From Streptomyces sp. SLBN-118 (lineage in GTDB: Bacteria > Actinomycetota > Actinomycetes > Streptomycetales > Streptomycetaceae), in the NCBI RefSeq assembly GCF_006715635.1, contig NZ_VFNP01000002.1, positions 1,612,001 to 1,676,000 of the forward strand: a stretch of 64,000 bases of DNA, written 5' to 3'. Position numbers and translations under genes: made by a program. Below, in pieces: positions 7,404 through 15,622 of the stretch. Position 1 is the stretch's first letter; each line of letters opens with the position of its first letter. Under the pieces are notes generated by a model, which saw only the letters and a program-made list of their open reading frames with translations, was not told the origin of the DNA and did no database searches.

Positions 7404-9236
7404 ATGCCTTCCCCCGCCGTACCGAGAACCGCCGCCGTCGCCGCCGTCGTCTCCGTCGCGCTGGCCGCCGGCCTGCTCGCCGGCTCCTCCGCCGCATCCG
7501 CCGCCGGGATCCGGATCCACGACATCCAGGGCACCACCCGGATATCCCCGCTGGCCGGCCAGCAGGTGACCGAGGTCCCCGGCATTGTCACGGGCGTACG
7601 GACCTACGGCTCCAAGGGCTTCTGGTTCCAGGACACGCAGGCGGACGACAACCCGGCCACCAGCGAAGGCGTCTTCGTCTTCACCGGCTCCGCCCCCACC
7701 GTCGCGGTCGGCGACAGCGTGCTCGTCTCCGGCACGGTCGGCGAGTACATCCCGGGCGGCACGTCCTCCGGCAACCAGTCGATCACCCAGATCGCCAAGC
7801 CCACGGTCACCGTGGTCTCCTCCGGCAACGCGCTGCCCGCGCCGGTCACGATCACCGCCCGGTCGGTGCCCTCGGCGTACGCCCCGGCCGGCGACGCCGC
7901 CGCGGGCAACAGCATCAACGCGCTCCCGCTCGCCCCCGGTACGTACGCCCTGGACTACTACGAGTCCCTGGAGGGCACCGATGTGCGCATCGGCACCTCC
8001 CGCGTCGTCGGCGCCACCGACCCGTACGCCGAGCTGTGGGTGACGGTGAAGCCGTCCGAGCACCGCACCCCCCGTGGCGGCACGCTCTACGGCTCGTACA
8101 CCGCTCAGAACACCGGCCGACTCCAGATCCAGCAGCTGACGCCGCTCGCCGAGAAGCCCTTCCCCAAGGCGAACGTCGGCGATGTTCTCTCCGGCACGAC
8201 CGAAGGCCCCCTGGACTTCAACCAGTTCGGCGGCTACACGATCACGGCGCGCACGCTGGGCACGGTCACCGACGGTGGCCTGAAGCGTGAGTCGACGCGC
8301 AAGCAGAGCCGCGGCGAGCTCGCGGTCGCCACGTACAACGTGGAGAACCTCGACCCGAGCGACCCGCAGGAGAAGTTCGACGCGCTCGCGGCCGCCGTCG
8401 TCAATAACCTCGCCTCGCCCGACATCGTCGCCCTGGAGGAGATCCAGGACGACAACGGCGCCAAGAACACCGGCATCGTCACGGCGGGCGAGACGCTCAA
8501 GAAGTTCACGGCGGCGATCGCGGCGGCCGGCGGCCCGGCGTACGAGTGGCGCAGCATCGACCCCGAGAACAACAAGGACGGCGGCGAACCCGGCGGCAAC
8601 ATCCGCCAGGTCTTCCTCTTCAACCCCGAGCGGGTCTCCTTCACGGACCGTCCGGGCGGCGACGCGAAGACCGCGACCGCGGTCGTCAAGGGGGGCCAGG
8701 GCCGCGCGGCCCTGACGCTGTCCCCGGGCAGGGTCGACCCGGCGAACACCGCCTGGGAGAACAGCCGCAAGCCGCTGGCCGGCGAGTTCACCTTCCGCGG
8801 CCGTACGGTCTTCGTGATCGCCAACCACTTCGGTTCCAAGGGCGGCGACGAGGGCCTGACCTCGCACCACCAGCCGCCCAGCCGGTCCTCCGAGACCAAG
8901 CGTCTGCAGCAGGCGCAGGCCGTGAACGCCTTCGTCAAGGACATCCTCAAGACCGACCGCTGCGCCGATGTCCTGGTCCTGGGCGACATCAACGACTTCG
9001 AGTTCTCGGCGACGACGACGGCGCTCACCGACGGCGGTGCGCTGTACCCGGCGGTCAAGTCCCTGCCGCGCCGGCAGCGTTACTCGTACGTCTACCAGGG
9101 CAACAGCCAGGTGCTGGACCAGATCCTGACCAGCCCGGCGGTGGGCGACTTCAGCTACGACAGCGTGCACATCAACGCAGAGTTCGCGGACCAGAACAGC
9201 GACCACGACCCGCAGGTCCTGCGCTTCCGCCCGTAG
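7404..9236 (+). CDS. Secreted endonuclease/exonuclease/phosphatase-family enzyme (NucH/ExeM-like)
   Basis: 610 residues. Signal peptide: MPSPAVPRTAAV, a hydrophobic Ala/Val core and cleavage near SAASAA (about residue 33). Then an OB-fold-like region (about 35-150) and a C-terminal endonuclease/exonuclease/phosphatase domain: ATYNVENLDP, ALEEIQDDNG, NHFGSKGGDEG, LGDINDFEFS and NSDHDPQVLRF, which supply the Asn, Glu, Asp and His residues of the active site. Such enzymes degrade extracellular DNA/RNA and liberate phosphate. Start ATG 7404 has GGAGA 9 bases upstream. Preceded by a strong PHO box, so probably induced by phosphate limitation. Phosphodiesterase activity on other substrates is possible. 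Confidence 0.85.
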   Translation: MPSPAVPRTAAVAAVVSVALAAGLLAGSSAASAAGIRIHDIQGTTRISPLAGQQVTEVPGIVTGVRTYGSKGFWFQDTQADDNPATSEGVFVFTGSAPTVAVGDSVLVSGTVGEYIPGGTSSGNQSITQIAKPTVTVVSSGNALPAPVTITARSVPSAYAPAGDAAAGNSINALPLAPGTYALDYYESLEGTDVRIGTSRVVGATDPYAELWVTVKPSEHRTPRGGTLYGSYTAQNTGRLQIQQLTPLAEKPFPKANVGDVLSGTTEGPLDFNQFGGYTITARTLGTVTDGGLKRESTRKQSRGELAVATYNVENLDPSDPQEKFDALAAAVVNNLASPDIVALEEIQDDNGAKNTGIVTAGETLKKFTAAIAAAGGPAYEWRSIDPENNKDGGEPGGNIRQVFLFNPERVSFTDRPGGDAKTATAVVKGGQGRAALTLSPGRVDPANTAWENSRKPLAGEFTFRGRTVFVIANHFGSKGGDEGLTSHHQPPSRSSETKRLQQAQAVNAFVKDILKTDRCADVLVLGDINDFEFSATTTALTDGGALYPAVKSLPRRQRYSYVYQGNSQVLDQILTSPAVGDFSYDSVHINAEFADQNSDHDPQVLRFRP

Positions 9237-9249
9237 GCCGCGTGCCGGT

Positions 9250-9284
9250 CACACGCCCGCGCAACAGCTCAGCGCGGGCGTGTG
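9250..9284. terminator. Bidirectional hairpin terminator
   Basis: CACACGCCCGCGC pairs perfectly with GCGCGGGCGTGTG around a 9-base loop, between the convergent nucH-like gene and the lipoprotein gene. Confidence 0.85.
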
Positions 9285-9304
9285 CCGGTTCGGGCCACAG
9301 CGCG

Positions 9305-9937
9305 TCAGCCGTGGCCGGTGTCAACAGCCCAGGCCGTGACGTCCAGTTCGGCCGCCGTGCCCATGTCGAGGAAGAAGGGGAGCGTCTGCTTCTCCTCTCC
9401 GACGGCAGGTGCGATCAGCAGATACGCGCCGGGCTTCGGCGGGTCGTAGGACGTCACGCGGTTCGTCCAGTTCAGTACGGACACCGCGCTCTTGCCGGGC
9501 GCGAGCGTGATCGGCTCAGGGCCACGGACCCTCCCCGCGTCCGCCTCTCCATGGGTGATCTTCAGCTTGAGCGGTTCACGGTCCTTGTCCAGGGCCCCGA
9601 CCTGCGGATAGCCGTTGACGTGGTACGCACTGCGACCACAGTTCCTCAGCTCGATCACAGTGGCCCGGCGCCCCATCGCGGCGTTCACCTCACCAGTGCT
9701 GATCACCACACCGGAGGCGGGACACGCCGTCGGCCCGGGCGCCGGAGCCGTCCCGGGAGTGTGGGTCGCCCCCGGCCGCCCGTCGTACGGGCGGGGGGAC
9801 GCGGACAGGGAGTCGGCCTTCACCCGCCACTCCCAACTGGGGTCCGCCGCACCCCGCGGCGGCTCCTTCTCGCTCGCGCAGCCGCTCAGCACCACGGCCG
9901 CCATCACCACCAACGTGGCCACTCCGGTCCGCCTCAC
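9305..9937 (-). CDS. DUF4232-type lipoprotein
   Basis: 210 residues. The N-terminus is a lipoprotein signal: MRRTG, a hydrophobic run and lipobox LSGC with Cys20. After a Pro/Ser-rich linker, the C-terminal domain (about 70-205) has the DUF4232 pattern: GRRATVIELRNCGRSAYHV NG, then a beta-rich region ending in TAAELDVTAW. Such proteins sit on the outer face of the membrane; no activity is established. Start GTG 9937 has a GGGGGG ribosome-binding site at 8 bases. It converges on the nucH-like gene, so a functional link is not implied. Confidence 0.75.
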   Translation of the reverse strand: MRRTGVATLVVMAAVVLSGCASEKEPPRGAADPSWEWRVKADSLSASPRPYDGRPGATHTPGTAPAPGPTACPASGVVISTGEVNAAMGRRATVIELRNCGRSAYHVNGYPQVGALDKDREPLKLKITHGEADAGRVRGPEPITLAPGKSAVSVLNWTNRVTSYDPPKPGAYLLIAPAVGEEKQTLPFFLDMGTAAELDVTAWAVDTGHG

Positions 9938-10126
9938 AGCAGATGCCCCCCATGTCGGTCCTGCCTCATCCGGTCCCGATCATGTCAGAGGTGAACGCCC
10001 CGGCCCTGCCTGCCCGTTCAGTTCCGGCCGCCGCACAGCCGAGCGCCAACTCGTCAGCTCCGCTTGCCCCTCACCCCAAGCAGATCTAAGTGGACCTTCA
10101 CCGTCCAGCAGCCGACACTGCGGAAC

Positions 10127-11026
10127 ATGACCCTTTCCCGCCCTTTCGGCCGTGCGCTCTGCGCGATGATCACGCCCTTCACCGCCACCGGCGAGCTGGA
10201 CCTGGAGGCAGCCGCCCGCCACGCGGTCCATCTGGTGACCGAGGGCTGCGACGGACTGGTGCTGAACGGCACCACGGGCGAGTCCCCGACCACGACCGAC
10301 ACCGAGAAGACCGCGCTGGTACGCGCCGTGCGGGAGGCGGTGGGTGACACGGCGTCCGTCGTGGCGGGCGTCGGCAGCGCGTCCACGCGGCACACGGTCG
10401 AGCTGGCACGCGCGGCCGAACAGGCCGGCGCGGACGGCCTGTTGGTGGTCACGCCGTACTACAGCCGCCCACCGCAGGACGCGATCGAGGCGCACTTGCG
10501 TACGGTCGCGGACGCGACGTCACTTCCGGTGATGCTTTATGACATCCCCTGCCGCACCGGCACCCGTATCGAGGTCGACACGATGCTGCGGCTGGCCGGC
10601 CACCCGCGGATCGTCGCCGTCAAGGACTGCTCGTACGACCTGCTCGGCTCGGCCAAGGTGATCACCCGCACCTCGCTGGCGTACTACTCGGGCAGCGAGG
10701 AGCTGAACCTGCCGCTGTACGCGGTGGGCGGCGCGGGTTATGTCAGCACGGTAGCCAATGTCGCACCGCGTCCGTTGCGCGCGGTGCTCGACGCGTACGA
10801 CAAGGGCGACACGGCCGCGGCCGCCCACCTGAACGGCCGTACGCTCCCACTGGCCGAACTGATGATGGCCTCGGGCCTGCCGGGCACAGTGACGGCGAAG
10901 GCGCTCCTGGACGCGGGCCCGGTCCGCGAACCGCTGCGGCCCGCGGGGCGCGAGGCGGTCGACCGGTTGCGCGCGGCGTACGAGGAGCTGCACCGCAGCT
11001 CCTCCGGCGTCCGACGGAGGAGCTGA
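10127..11026 (+). CDS. dapA: 4-hydroxy-tetrahydrodipicolinate synthase (DapA family)
   Basis: 299-residue TIM-barrel of the DHDPS family: condenses pyruvate with aspartate semialdehyde at the entry to lysine/diaminopimelate biosynthesis. GTTGES (48-53), Tyr138 in MLYDIPCRTG and Schiff-base Lys166 in VAVKDCSY are all present, as is the YY of TPYYSRPP. The start is set at ATG 10127: a GACACT -10-like hexamer ends 7 bases before it, with TGGACC 17 bases further upstream and no Shine-Dalgarno site, so the mRNA may be leaderless. It converges with dapD, another lysine-pathway gene. Streptomyces carry several DapA homologues, so this copy could serve another aldol reaction. Confidence 0.75.
   Translation: MTLSRPFGRALCAMITPFTATGELDLEAAARHAVHLVTEGCDGLVLNGTTGESPTTTDTEKTALVRAVREAVGDTASVVAGVGSASTRHTVELARAAEQAGADGLLVVTPYYSRPPQDAIEAHLRTVADATSLPVMLYDIPCRTGTRIEVDTMLRLAGHPRIVAVKDCSYDLLGSAKVITRTSLAYYSGSEELNLPLYAVGGAGYVSTVANVAPRPLRAVLDAYDKGDTAAAAHLNGRTLPLAELMMASGLPGTVTAKALLDAGPVREPLRPAGREAVDRLRAAYEELHRSSSGVRRRS
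10996..11025. terminator. Hairpin terminator overlapping the dapA stop
   Basis: CAGCTCCTCCG and CGGAGGAGCTG form a perfect 11-base stem with an 8-base loop. The 3' arm includes the first two bases of the dapA TGA. It separates dapA from convergent dapD. Confidence 0.7.
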
Positions 11027-11042
11027 GGGTTGCGGGCCGCGA

Positions 11043-12032
11043 CTAGTTGTGGCTGTGCAGCACGTCGTTGAGCCCGCCCCACACCGCGTTGTTCGGGCGC
11101 GCCTCCACCGATCCGGTGACCGAGTTCCGGCGGAAAAGGATGTTGCTCGCGCCGGAGAGCTCCCGCGCCTTGACGATCTGGCCGTCGGGCATGGTGACCC
11201 GCGTTCCTGCCGTGACGTACAGCCCCGCCTCGACCACGCACTCGTCGCCGAGCGCGATCCCGACGCCCGCCTCGGCACCGATCAGGCAGCGCTCGCCGAT
11301 GACGATACGGACGTTGCCGCCGCCGGAGAGCGTGCCCATGGTGGACGCGCCGCCGCCGATGTCGGAGCCGTCGCCGACGACGACGCCCGCGGAGATGCGG
11401 CCCTCGACCATCGACGTGCCGAGCGTGCCGGCGTTGAAGTTCACGAAGCCCTCGTGCATGACGGTGGTGCCCTCGGCGAGGTGCGCACCGAGACGGACGC
11501 GGTCGGCGTCGGCGATACGCACGCCCTTGGGCGCGACGTAGTCCGTCATCCGGGGGAACTTGTCGATGCTGGTCACGGCGAGGTGCAGGCCCTCGGCGCG
11601 GGCGTTGAGGCGCACGGTCTCGACCTGGTCGACGGCGACCGGGCCGAGCGAGGTCCAGGCGACGTTGGAGAGCAGCCCGAAGACGCCGTCCAGGTTCTGG
11701 CCGTGCGGCTGGACGAGCCGGTGGCTCAGCAGGTGCAGGCGCAGATACGCGTCGTGGGCGTCCAGCGGCTTGTCGTCGAGAGAGGCGATGACCGTACGGA
11801 CGGCAACGACCTCGACGCCACGGCGGGCGTCCGGGCCGATGGCCTTGGCCGCGCCCTCGCCGAGCAGCTCGACGGCACGCTCGGCGGTCAGCCGCTCGGT
11901 CCCGGCGGGGCCGGGCTCGGCGGACAGCTCGGGGGCGGGGAACCAGGTGTCGAGTACGGTGCCGTCGGTGGTGAGCGTGGCGAGCCCGGCGGCGACGGCG
12001 CCGGTGGTGCGAGGAGCAGTGGTGTCGGTCAT
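11043..12032 (-). CDS. dapD: 2,3,4,5-tetrahydropyridine-2,6-dicarboxylate N-succinyltransferase
   Basis: 329 residues, the actinobacterial DapD form. Succinylates tetrahydrodipicolinate with succinyl-CoA on the way to meso-diaminopimelate and lysine. The C-terminal half is a left-handed beta-helix with hexapeptide repeats ([46 protein letters not shown]). The N-terminal helical domain is normal. ATG 12032 has no good Shine-Dalgarno sequence, but TAGGTT lies 6 bases before it, suggesting a leaderless transcript. Single-gene unit, convergent with dapA. Confidence 0.92.
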   Translation of the reverse strand: MTDTTAPRTTGAVAAGLATLTTDGTVLDTWFPAPELSAEPGPAGTERLTAERAVELLGEGAAKAIGPDARRGVEVVAVRTVIASLDDKPLDAHDAYLRLHLLSHRLVQPHGQNLDGVFGLLSNVAWTSLGPVAVDQVETVRLNARAEGLHLAVTSIDKFPRMTDYVAPKGVRIADADRVRLGAHLAEGTTVMHEGFVNFNAGTLGTSMVEGRISAGVVVGDGSDIGGGASTMGTLSGGGNVRIVIGERCLIGAEAGVGIALGDECVVEAGLYVTAGTRVTMPDGQIVKARELSGASNILFRRNSVTGSVEARPNNAVWGGLNDVLHSHN

Positions 12033-12100
12033 ACGGAGAACCTAACCGGCGAGGGCGGGCGGGTGCGAACCGGTCTCACGTCCCGGTCGCGGGCCCACCG

Positions 12101-12649
12101 TCAGGCACCCGGCGCCGCGATGATCCGTGCCAGCATCTCGCGCGCGTACTCCACCTCGTAGGGCGTGTCCGTCAGCAGCACCTGCAGACAGATCCCGTCC
12201 ATCAGCGCCACCAGCGCCCGCGCTGTGACCGGATCGGTCCGCCGGGCCAGGATCTCGGTGAGGCCTTCGCACCACTCCGCTGCGACCGGCCGCAGCGCGG
12301 GCCGCCGCAGGGCCGCCACATAGAGCTCGTACTCCAGCTCCACGCCGGTGCGCTCCCCGGCCAGCCACTCCCCCATCAGCCGGGCCAGCTCTTCGGCGAC
12401 ATCGGCGCCGGGGTCCTTGAGCGCCCCGCTGTCCCGTACCGCCGCCGCGAATCCCTCGTTGGTCCGGCGCAACGCGGCGACCATCAGCTCGTCCAGGGAG
12501 GCGAAGTGGTAAGTCGTCGAGCCGAGCGGAACATCCGCCTCGGCCGCCACGGTGCGGTGGCTGAGCCCTCCGATGCCCTTCGTGGCGACCACCCGGATCG
12601 CCGCCTCGATGATGCGCAGGCGCCGCTCGGGGTCGTAGCGCCGTGCCAT
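12101..12649 (-). CDS. TetR-family repressor of the adjacent SMR efflux gene
   Basis: 182 residues. N-terminal TetR helix-turn-helix: RLRIIEAAIRVVATKGIGGL then HRTVAAEADVPLGSTTYHFA; the rest is the helical ligand-binding/dimer domain (TetR_C type). Its ATG overlaps the TGA of the upstream smr gene by one base (TGATG), so both are made from one mRNA. Two palindromes at the smr promoter are the obvious operator, making this a self-limiting drug-response unit comparable to QacR control of qacA. Ligand unknown, probably a cationic lipophilic compound. Confidence 0.85.
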   Translation of the reverse strand: MARRYDPERRLRIIEAAIRVVATKGIGGLSHRTVAAEADVPLGSTTYHFASLDELMVAALRRTNEGFAAAVRDSGALKDPGADVAEELARLMGEWLAGERTGVELEYELYVAALRRPALRPVAAEWCEGLTEILARRTDPVTARALVALMDGICLQVLLTDTPYEVEYAREMLARIIAAPGA

Positions 12650-12969
12650 CAGTGCGCCCCGGCCGTGGTGAGCACGACAACCCCGGCGATCACCAGGGCG
12701 ATCCCGGTGATTTTGACGAGGCTGGCCGACTCGCCCAGGAAGAGCATGCCGATCGCGGCGATGGCCGCCGTACCGACGCCCGCCCAGATCGCATACGCGG
12801 TGCCCACCGACAGGGTCTTGAGCGTCTGCGCGAGCAGCGTGAAGGCGAGCAGATAGCCCGCGACCGTGAGCAGTGAGGGCCACAGCCTGGTGAAGCCCTC
12901 GCTGTACTTCATGGCCGTCGTCCCGGCCACCTCCGCCGCGATGGCCGCGGCGAGCAGTCCGTATCCCAT
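12649..12969 (-). CDS. Small multidrug resistance (SMR) efflux transporter
   Basis: 106 residues with four membrane helices, the normal SMR size. Glu13 in helix 1 (AAIAAEVAGT) is the conserved proton/substrate-coupling residue; WAGVGTAAIAAIG in helix 3 is the family signature. SMR dimers exchange protons for quaternary cations or guanidinium-type compounds. Translated from ATG 12969 with no Shine-Dalgarno site but TACACT 7 bases before it, so the message is probably leaderless. First gene of a two-gene operon with its TetR repressor. EmrE/QacE-like versus SugE/Gdx-like specificity cannot be decided here. Confidence 0.88.
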   Translation of the reverse strand: MGYGLLAAAIAAEVAGTTAMKYSEGFTRLWPSLLTVAGYLLAFTLLAQTLKTLSVGTAYAIWAGVGTAAIAAIGMLFLGESASLVKITGIALVIAGVVVLTTAGAH

Positions 12970-13008
12970 GCGTACGAGTGTACACATCGTTGCGTACGCT
13001 CGTACACA
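12969..13008. promoter_or_regulatory. Twin TetR operator over the smr promoter and start codon
   Basis: Two copies of an 18-base element, TGCGTACGAGTGTACACA at 12969 and TGCGTACGCTCGTACACA at 12991, are spaced exactly 22 bases (two helical turns) apart. Each holds a GTAC-N4-GTAC palindrome. They cover the presumed -10 (TACACT) and touch the ATG. Two dimers on one DNA face, as in QacR, is the likely arrangement. Confidence 0.75.
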
Positions 13009-13186
13009 ACGGCGGATCGGGCAATGTACGGCGTTCGGCGCCGCCCGCCGGGCCGGCCGCCGCCACGAGAACGCCTGGCCGCGGTGACCCGGCCCGCCCC
13101 ACCCCGCTACGGTGTCCCGTCCGACCAGGCAGAACACACCCGGGGCCCCACAGCGCCCTGGCCGACGACGCGCGGGAGACACGCAA

Positions 13187-14257
13187 GTGGCATACGGAAA
13201 CACACCTCCAACCGGACCACCCCCCGGGTGGGGAGGCTGGATGCCCCCGCCGCCGCCCCGGCCCGGGGTGATCCCGCTGGCCCCGCTCGGACTCTCCGAC
13301 GTCCTCGGTGGCGCGTTCAGCACGATCGGCCGCTACTGGAAACAGCTGTTCGGCATAGCCGCGACCGTCTACGGCGCGGCGGCGGCCGCCTTCGCCGTGG
13401 CGCTGGCGACGACGTACGCGGTCGTCGGCGACCACCTGCGGGCGATCTACGACGCGACGAGCGCCGAGCCTCCCGAATGGGACGACATCGGCCCGCTGCT
13501 CCTGGCCTTCCTGGCCGTCTGGGGCGTGGGCATGATCACCTTCCTGCTGGCCACCGCGATGGTGTACGCGAGCGTTCCGGCGGTCCTCCAGGACGCGGTG
13601 CTGGGCAGGCCGACCACGTTCGGCGTCGTCTGGCGGCGGGCGGCAGCCCACGTACCGGCCGTGATCGGCACCGTGTTCCTCATCGGCCTGGTCACCCTGG
13701 TCCCGCTCGCCCTGTTCCTCACGGCTTTCGTCGGCCTGATGATCGCGCTGCTGGCGGCGGGCAACGGGCCGCTGATCGTGCCTCCGCTCGCCTTTCTCGG
13801 CGCACTGGCGACGGCGCCGCTGGCCGTCTGGCTCTGGGTGAAGTTCTCTCTCGCCCCGGCCGCGGCGGTCTTCGAGGGCCAGGGCGCACTTGCGGCGATG
13901 CGCCGCTCGTCGAAGCTGGTACGCGGCGACTGGTGGCGGATCTTCGGCATCACGCTGCTCACCGGCATCATGGCCGCTGTCGCGGCCTATGTCGTCCAAC
14001 TGCCGCTCAGCTTCATCCAGATGCTCCCCGGCATGATCGGCAGCTCGGACCTCGGCTCCGACCCGAGCGGATCGCAGGTCATGGTCTACCTCGGCGGCGC
14101 GATCCTCCTGGGCCTGGTGAGCCAGCTGATCGGACAGGTGCTCGTCGCCCCGTTCCCGCAGCTGATCGCGAGCCTGCTCTACGTCGACCGCCGGATCCGC
14201 ACGGAGAACCTGGCCCCGGCCCTCGCCGAGGCCGCCGCCGTGCCGCCCGCCTACTGA
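13187..14257 (+). CDS. Multi-pass membrane protein of unknown function
   Basis: 356 residues. A short Pro/Gly-rich cytoplasmic N-terminus (GPPPGWGGWMPPPPPRPG) precedes PLGLSDVLGGAFSTIGRYWK and about six hydrophobic helices. The LSDVLGGAF-x-RYWK start and the later FEGQGALAAMRRSSKLVRGDWWR motif are typical of a large actinobacterial membrane family distantly like the membrane domain of glycerophosphodiester phosphodiesterases. Start GTG 13187 has GGGAG 8 bases upstream. Stands alone, convergent with the VOC gene 8 bases away. No catalytic domain is present; function unknown. Confidence 0.75.
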   Translation: MAYGNTPPTGPPPGWGGWMPPPPPRPGVIPLAPLGLSDVLGGAFSTIGRYWKQLFGIAATVYGAAAAAFAVALATTYAVVGDHLRAIYDATSAEPPEWDDIGPLLLAFLAVWGVGMITFLLATAMVYASVPAVLQDAVLGRPTTFGVVWRRAAAHVPAVIGTVFLIGLVTLVPLALFLTAFVGLMIALLAAGNGPLIVPPLAFLGALATAPLAVWLWVKFSLAPAAAVFEGQGALAAMRRSSKLVRGDWWRIFGITLLTGIMAAVAAYVVQLPLSFIQMLPGMIGSSDLGSDPSGSQVMVYLGGAILLGLVSQLIGQVLVAPFPQLIASLLYVDRRIRTENLAPALAEAAAVPPAY

Positions 14258-14265
14258 GCAGCTGA

Positions 14266-14631
14266 TCAGTCGAGCAAAGTCTTCTTCGGGCGCAGTACGC
14301 AGAACTCGTTGCCCTCGGGGTCGGTGAGCACCACCCAGGTCGCCGCCGACCCCTGCCCGACATCGGCCCGCCGCGCCCCCAGCCCGATGATCCGCTCGAC
14401 CTCGGCGGCCTGGTCATCGGGCGTGAGGTCGATGTGCAGCCTGTTCTTGCCGGACTTGTGCTCGGGGACGGGCACGAACGTGATTCCCGGCAGGGAGAAC
14501 TCGTCCGCCCCGATCACGATCTCGTCCTCGGCCTCGAAGACCACCTTCCAGTCCAGGACCTGGCTCCAGAACCGGGCGAGCGCCGGCAGATCGTGGGCGT
14601 CGATGACGACGGTGTACAGCGAAACGGCCAT
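14266..14631 (-). CDS. VOC/glyoxalase-fold protein
   Basis: 121 residues made of paired beta-alpha-beta-beta-beta units: SLYTVVIDAHDLPALARFWS at the start, RLHIDLTP in the middle and VVLTDPEGNEFCVLRP at the end, the standard vicinal-oxygen-chelate pattern. His and Glu residues that could chelate a metal are present. Members include glyoxalases, dioxygenases and antibiotic-binding resistance proteins; nothing here decides between them. Start ATG 14631 has only a weak AGG; CACACT lies 7 bases before it. Confidence 0.75.
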   Translation of the reverse strand: MAVSLYTVVIDAHDLPALARFWSQVLDWKVVFEAEDEIVIGADEFSLPGITFVPVPEHKSGKNRLHIDLTPDDQAAEVERIIGLGARRADVGQGSAATWVVLTDPEGNEFCVLRPKKTLLD

Positions 14632-14762
14632 GCCTGCCAGTGTGCCGTCGACCCGTGACGGTGAACCACGCGGCGCGCGACTTCTTCCATTCGGGGTGGG
14701 TGAGGTCCTTGGCCCGGGTGCCGTCACCGTACAGATCGGCAGAGCCGTTGTCCGTGATCAGC

Positions 14763-14811
14763 TGTGGCGCGGCCCCCGGCACCGAAAAGGCATGCCGGGG
14801 GCCGCGCCACA
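14763..14811. terminator. Strong hairpin terminator downstream of the suf operon
   Basis: A perfect 19-base stem (TGTGGCGCGGCCCCCGGCA and its complement) with an 11-base A-rich loop, 10 bases after the last suf-operon stop at 14821. Confidence 0.88.
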
Positions 14812-14820
14812 CAGAGACGA

Positions 14821-15159
14821 TCAGACGTTGAAGCCCAGCGCGCGCAGCTGCTCGCGCCCGTCGTCCGTGATCTTGTCCGGGCCCCACGGCGGCATCCAGA
14901 CCCAGTTGATCTTCAGCTCGTTGACGATGCCGTCCGTCGCCGCCTTCGCCTGGTCCTCGATCACATCGGTCAGCGGGCAGGCCGCGGACGTCAGCGTCAT
15001 GTCCAGGGTGGCGATGTTGGACTCGTCGATGTGGATGCCGTAGATCAGGCCGAGGTTGACGACGTCGATGCCCAGCTCGGGGTCGACGACGTCGTACAGC
15101 GCCTCGCGGACCTCGTCCTCGGACGCCGGCTTCATCGTGGCTGTCTCGTTGTCAGTCAT
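14821..15159 (-). CDS. SufT-like Fe-S assembly factor (MIP18/DUF59 domain)
   Basis: 112 residues. The DUF59 core is clear: EALYDVVDPELGIDVVNLGL followed by the reactive-cysteine motif TLTSAACPLTDVIEDQ. Proteins of this type help Fe-S cluster maturation or delivery to target proteins. It is the last gene of the suf operon; its ATG overlaps the sufU stop by four bases. The C-terminus (VWMPPWGPDKITDDGREQLR) matches the usual actinobacterial form. Exact targets are unknown. Confidence 0.85.
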   Translation of the reverse strand: MTDNETATMKPASEDEVREALYDVVDPELGIDVVNLGLIYGIHIDESNIATLDMTLTSAACPLTDVIEDQAKAATDGIVNELKINWVWMPPWGPDKITDDGREQLRALGFNV

Positions 15160-15611
15160 GCCCTATTCCCTTCGGACAGCGCCTGCGCCGTCGCGTCCTT
15201 CCACGCCATCCAGCTCAGCAGAGCGCACTTCACCCGGGCGGGGTACTTGGAGACACCGGCGAACGCGACCGCGTCCTCCAGCACCTCCTCCATCGCGTCG
15301 TCGGGCTCGATCTGGCCCTTGGACTGCATCAGCTCCAGGAAGGTCGCCTGGATCTTCTGCGCCTCGGCCAGCTCCTTGCCGACCAGCAGCTCGTTCAGTA
15401 CGGAGGCGGAGGCCTGGCTGATCGAACAGCCCTGGCCCTCGTACGACACGTCCTCGATCCGTGAACCGTCGTACTTCACGCGGAGCGTGATCTCGTCACC
15501 GCACGTCGGATTGACGTGGTGCACTTCGGCGTCGCCATCCCGCAGACCACGCCCGTGGGGGTGCTTGTAGTGGTCCAGGATGACTTCCTGGTACATCGAA
15601 TCCAGCTTCAC
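15156..15611 (-). CDS. sufU: Fe-S assembly scaffold / sulfur acceptor SufU
   Basis: 151 residues. SufU accepts persulfide sulfur from SufS and passes it to the SufBCD scaffold. The three cysteines are Cys37 (NPTCGD), Cys62 (GQGCSIS) and Cys129 (VKCALLSW); with the aspartate of NPTCGD they form the zinc site typical of Gram-positive SufU. Eleven bases separate it from sufS upstream, and it overlaps the SufT-like gene by four bases. Confidence 0.92.
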   Translation of the reverse strand: MKLDSMYQEVILDHYKHPHGRGLRDGDAEVHHVNPTCGDEITLRVKYDGSRIEDVSYEGQGCSISQASASVLNELLVGKELAEAQKIQATFLELMQSKGQIEPDDAMEEVLEDAVAFAGVSKYPARVKCALLSWMAWKDATAQALSEGNRA

Positions 15612-15622
15612 GCGTCAGTCCC

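Noticed and set aside
14640..14755. Small minus-strand coding remnant (DLTHPEWKKSRAAW)
   Set aside because: Faintly resembles short Streptomyces proteins but no start, no ribosome-binding site and no clear family; insufficient to call.
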